64,000 nucleotides of DNA, from NCBI GenBank assembly GCA_013400975.1, contig WBMZ01012149.1, forward strand, positions 1 to 64,000, given 5' to 3'. The notes beneath the pieces are model-generated. The model had not been told where the DNA came from, did no database searches, and saw only the letters and a list, made by a program, of their open reading frames with translations. Positions 60,301 through 64,000 of the stretch are shown here, piece by piece. The DNA comes from Atrichornis clamosus (Eukaryota; Chordata; Aves; Passeriformes; Menuridae). Position 1 is the stretch's first letter, and every line of letters begins with the position of its first letter. A program made the position numbers and the translations under genes.

Positions 60301-63300
60301 GAAGGGATCAGCAGGAGTGTGAGTACCCTTGTGGCTCTTGCAAGTGCAGAAGATGGCTGTGTAACAGTCAATGCAACCTCACACCTTGAAAACACGAGCA
60401 GAAATCTTAGAACTGCTGAAATACTGCAGCACCACCTGCAGCACTTAACACAGACAACAGAAGTGAGCTAGAACAAAGAAAGAGCACGTGTAAGTAGGCC
60501 AGAATACAAATCTGAGATACCTCTCAATTTGGATGGAAGTTTGATTTGGATCTAGACTAACCTCTACACGTTTTTCATCTGGTTATAATCTAAAGACAAA
60601 ACTTCAGCCACAGCCAAGATGCTTGGGAAGGGTTTTCTTCAAACTTTCCTTAAGTTTTCAGAACCTCAGACTCAAACCTGAATGAGAATTCTATGCCAAA
60701 ACATGAACGCAGTACTTGAGCACTTGTTTAAGTATAAATCTGGTCTCAATGCAAATCTCACATCTTTTCCAACAGTCTTCATAGAGAAAGGAAATTCATT
60801 AGGAATCTACAAATGGAGTCATAAAGAGAAATGGAGAAGATATACCAGAATGCCTGGCATTTTTCTTTGACAGTCTAAAATAGGTGAATTGCTCACATTC
60901 TTCCCAGTAAGAGAAGAACAGAAAAAATTATCATAATAGAGAATTCTCCAAGACTTCACCCAATTGACTACTCCTTAATGTTACTGATTACCTCATTTTG
61001 GCTACCTCCTTTAAGGAGCCATAAATCTGCTGTGTTTTCATTTCTTACAGGTTCACTAGCTGTTGTATGTATGACTAATTCACTCTTCTACTATGTAGCA
61101 AAGTTTGAAAAACTCCATTATAAGCTTCATTGTGAAGGTCATCTCTTCAGGTCTGTATCATGCAGGCAGTGAGGTGCTTGCCTCAAACTGCCCGTGCTGG
61201 GAGTGCCATTGCTTCCCAGACGTGACCTCCCTCATACAACATAATCTTGCTGTTCTCACTCAGGTTCTGCAGAAGCAGTTCCTGTCCCTCTGGGCTCACC
61301 CACACATGCCTCTGCGAGGCTGAAATAAAATGAATATTTATCGTGCTCTAGTAGCATGTTAGGCTCAGATCACCTGTTAGACGATGGGTACTCTCCATAT
61401 TCTATCTGTCACAGATATGTGAATTCTTCATATGGATGAGTTTAGGGACTTGCTGTTTAATGGACTCTTCATCCCCCAGAGAGTATCTGATACACATATA
61501 CCATGTCCCTGAGTGATGGATTTTGCATCTTAATTTCTGAGAAGTGTGACAGATCTGTCAAAGAACTAGTACCTATGGGCAGGCAACTCCCTATGGATTA
61601 TGCAACTGTGGATGTTTCATCAAAAAGCACATGAAATAGATGGTGCTCACAGCAAATGCTTCCAGCCTGCTTGCTTCCAGAGCAGCACACACATTGCTAG
61701 TCATATTTTGGTTTCCTGAGTGTTCTTCCAAACTGGAACTCTGCAGATTGCCTTCTCCTCCTCTCTCTCCATTTCCTAGCATTTGTATATTATCCCATTA
61801 ACTAATTAGGGTTACAACTTCTGCCTTCCTGAAAATAGTTTACATAACTCCTGCACCTCCTGAGAAAAACGTGTTTCTAGAGAGAGAAAGAATGTAATTT
61901 TCAGATCCCTGATTTTCTACTCTACGGCCTTCAGATGTCACTGCAAGCTCTTCTAAGAAATGTCTGGAAATTCCCAAATGTAGAAGGACCAATTTGAGCA
62001 AGGACTTCCCTGCATCCTATCTTCAGAGGACTAGACCCGATTCTCCTTGCCACAGTGACAAGGTCAAACTGTGGCATCATTTGAATCTTCTTGGTGGCCA
62101 TAAAGGCACTGGTAGCCCTGCTTAATATTATGATCAACTATGCAGTGTGAAGGAAATGAATCACATTTGCAAGAGGGGAACCTTTTCAGCCAAAACTTAT
62201 TTAGCTAGTTCAGCTCTTCACAATCATAAATGGAAGTAGATAATAAAAACTGTTTCTCTTAAATTGATTTTTAAAAATGTCAGTAGCTTCTTCTATTTCA
62301 CTTTTACATTCCTTTTTAACTATAGATTAATTTTCATATAGTTATATGGCTTTCAAAGCAATTACCCTAGTTTGAAAAAAAATGGCACAGAAGCTACTCA
62401 TAAAAAATAATTAAAGTATTTGATCCTGGAAAGCATCATTCCACAGTCCTCCCAACCATTTTTATATCTACTCCAGACTTTCTCCAGAGCAGGAGTTAAT
62501 GTAAACACTATAGCTCTGCATTTCCCATGACAACAAAACTGAAAGAAAAAAAAAGATAAATATTGAAAACCAGAGACATAATTTCCTTTGCCTTTTAATT
62601 TACTCCTTCCTGCGCAAAAGTGTGATGGCATTTTCCCTGAAGCACATAACCTGTGACTCTGTGCCAGTGCACTCCTGTGGCTGCTGCCAAAACTGCCTTT
62701 GATTTCAATAGCAGGTCTGTCGGTCTGAGGAATCCATGATCAGACGTGCAGTGTCGTGCACAATAAACTACAGATAATACAGGAATTGAGCTGATGCAGA
62801 CAGAGTGGGTCTGTCTGCAGCATTTATTATTCTCTGTTGTTATAAGGAACTGAGGATTCTTAACACATGAAAGAAATTTCAAGGGAATTGGAGGTGGAAA
62901 ATTGAGAAAATCTGTTCTTGGGTTTTATACAATTGCTTTTCGTCTGTGCAAGGTTTTCTTCTTTATTTAAGCTGTGAACTGCAAAGAAGAATCAAAACTA
63001 AAACTGAAGGAAACTGGCAGGAAATCAAACTAAAGAATGGAGAATTCTTGTTTTAAAAACCAAGTAATTCCAGAACCCACAAAATAAATCCCGAAACTAC
63101 ACCCTGTTTCCTAAATTCAATTACAAGCTGAGAAGTCCTTTAAAGCATGAAAAGCCTAAACAAGTAATTTCTTTTAGCTCACTGCTCCTGCAAGACAGAG
63201 CTTGTGTGCTTCAACATGGGTTCAGGTCTGGTCTTTTTGAGCTTGAAGTGGTTTATTTGCATCTCTCTGCTGAAAATCCTGCACACGTGAAGAAAATTGT

Positions 63301-64000
63301 ACAAACGCACACGGAGAGGACAGGCAGATATTGCTATGTGCTGCCATTCCCAGCCTGTTTGGGATGAACAAAGCCATATGGGGGTTGGCTGCTCCTCAGA
63401 CAGGCATTATACCCCTAGCAGAGTATGCAAAGATCTTGAATTGCCTTGGAAAAGAAAGAACTTCCCTGGATTTTAGAAAAAAAACCCTTTGAGTGACCAT
63501 ACGTCACTCATTTCTGAGTCTCAAGTTTAGCAACCTGTCCATCTTTGAGATGGACATAAGACAACACACCTTGAATTTCTGAGCTTTGAGTATGCCCCTT
63601 CATCCTCCTACTTTTACTGGTCAAAAATTGGGATCCCAGCAGTGATTCTGCATAGAAGCAAGAGGGGCAGATGATCCAAAGAGGACCCTTTCCTGCCAGT
63701 GAGCCACATTCCATCCATGCATTAAGAACAGCCCAATTAGCACTCATAAAGTAAATTAGAGAACAATAATAAAACCTGTGGAAACTGGAATTATTTTTTT
63801 TTTGCTGTCCAGGGCTACAACTGGAGCATATTGTGAGCACCTCTCTTCTCAGTTCCTCATAGCTCTTGCTGTTCTGCTCATCTAACATATCCCCTCTTCT
63901 CCTGGCATGATTCAGTCATGCTTGCCTGAGCTAGCATCTGGGAAGAACAGAAGGAAATACAGCTATGCATCCAGGAGGAATTTGCTGACTGCAGAGATGA
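57318..64000. other. Upstream flank of ZNF488
   Basis: 6.7 kb of AT-rich sequence. It probably contains any non-coding first exon and promoter of ZNF488, but I cannot place them. The longest frames (181 codons - at 58853-59398, and 126 codons - at 63508-63888) show no recognisable domain and I do not call them. No RNA gene is recognised. Confidence 0.65.

Noticed and set aside
63508..63888. 126-codon minus frame near the right edge
   Set aside because: No family motif. Could be an exon of a neighbouring gene only if transcript data showed it; not supportable from sequence.
1..64000. Search for CRISPR arrays, operons, prophage or other prokaryotic systems
   Set aside because: The window is a vertebrate chromosome segment with spliced genes; no such structures are present.

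Overview
This is vertebrate nuclear DNA. Genes are split by introns with GT..AG junctions, the background is AT-rich, and a CpG-rich promoter opens the window. Four protein-coding genes can be rebuilt exon by exon. In order they are GDF10 (BMP3b, + strand), GDF2 (BMP9, + strand), RBP3 (IRBP, + strand) and ZNF488 (a PRDM8 paralogue, - strand). This is the conserved amniote GDF10-GDF2-RBP3-ZNF488 block, which lies on human 10q11 and, from memory, chicken chromosome 6. The short introns and spacers, few recent repeats, and old CR1-like and MIR-like fossils suggest a bird. A turtle or crocodilian is not strictly excluded.

Layout. 1-11.8 kb: GDF10, three coding exons, CpG-rich 5' end. 11.9-12.5 kb: probable CR1-type LINE fossil in the GDF10-GDF2 spacer. 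16.7-19.6 kb: GDF2, two coding exons. 19.6-28.2 kb: intergenic, with an unusual GC-rich patch at 23.4-24.4 kb and a likely photoreceptor promoter just before RBP3. 28.2-43.3 kb: RBP3, a 3-kb first exon coding three and a fraction modules, then three small exons; introns hold CR1-like and MIR-like fossils and a 103-bp tandem duplication. 43.3-49.8 kb: the spacer between the convergent RBP3 and ZNF488. 49.8-57.3 kb: ZNF488 on the minus strand in three coding exons. 57.3-64 kb: upstream of ZNF488, with no coding gene I can support.

All reconstructed reading frames are intact: GDF10 465 aa, GDF2 428 aa, RBP3 1236 aa, ZNF488 536 aa. Splice phases close exactly in each case. GDF10 and GDF2 are secreted TGF-beta ligands with the 7-cysteine knot. 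RBP3 is the retinoid carrier of the interphotoreceptor matrix. ZNF488 is a nuclear zinc-finger repressor. They are linked by ancient synteny and do not form one pathway, although RBP3 and the PRDM8/ZNF488 family both have retinal roles.

The most notable observation is that ZNF488 here keeps a complete PRDM8-type PR/SET domain, coded by two exons upstream of the zinc-finger exon. Mammalian ZNF488 is generally described as a shorter zinc-finger protein without it. I found no wholly new system. The rest of the window is ordinary vertebrate gene and intron sequence with several candidate regulatory or repeat-derived segments.
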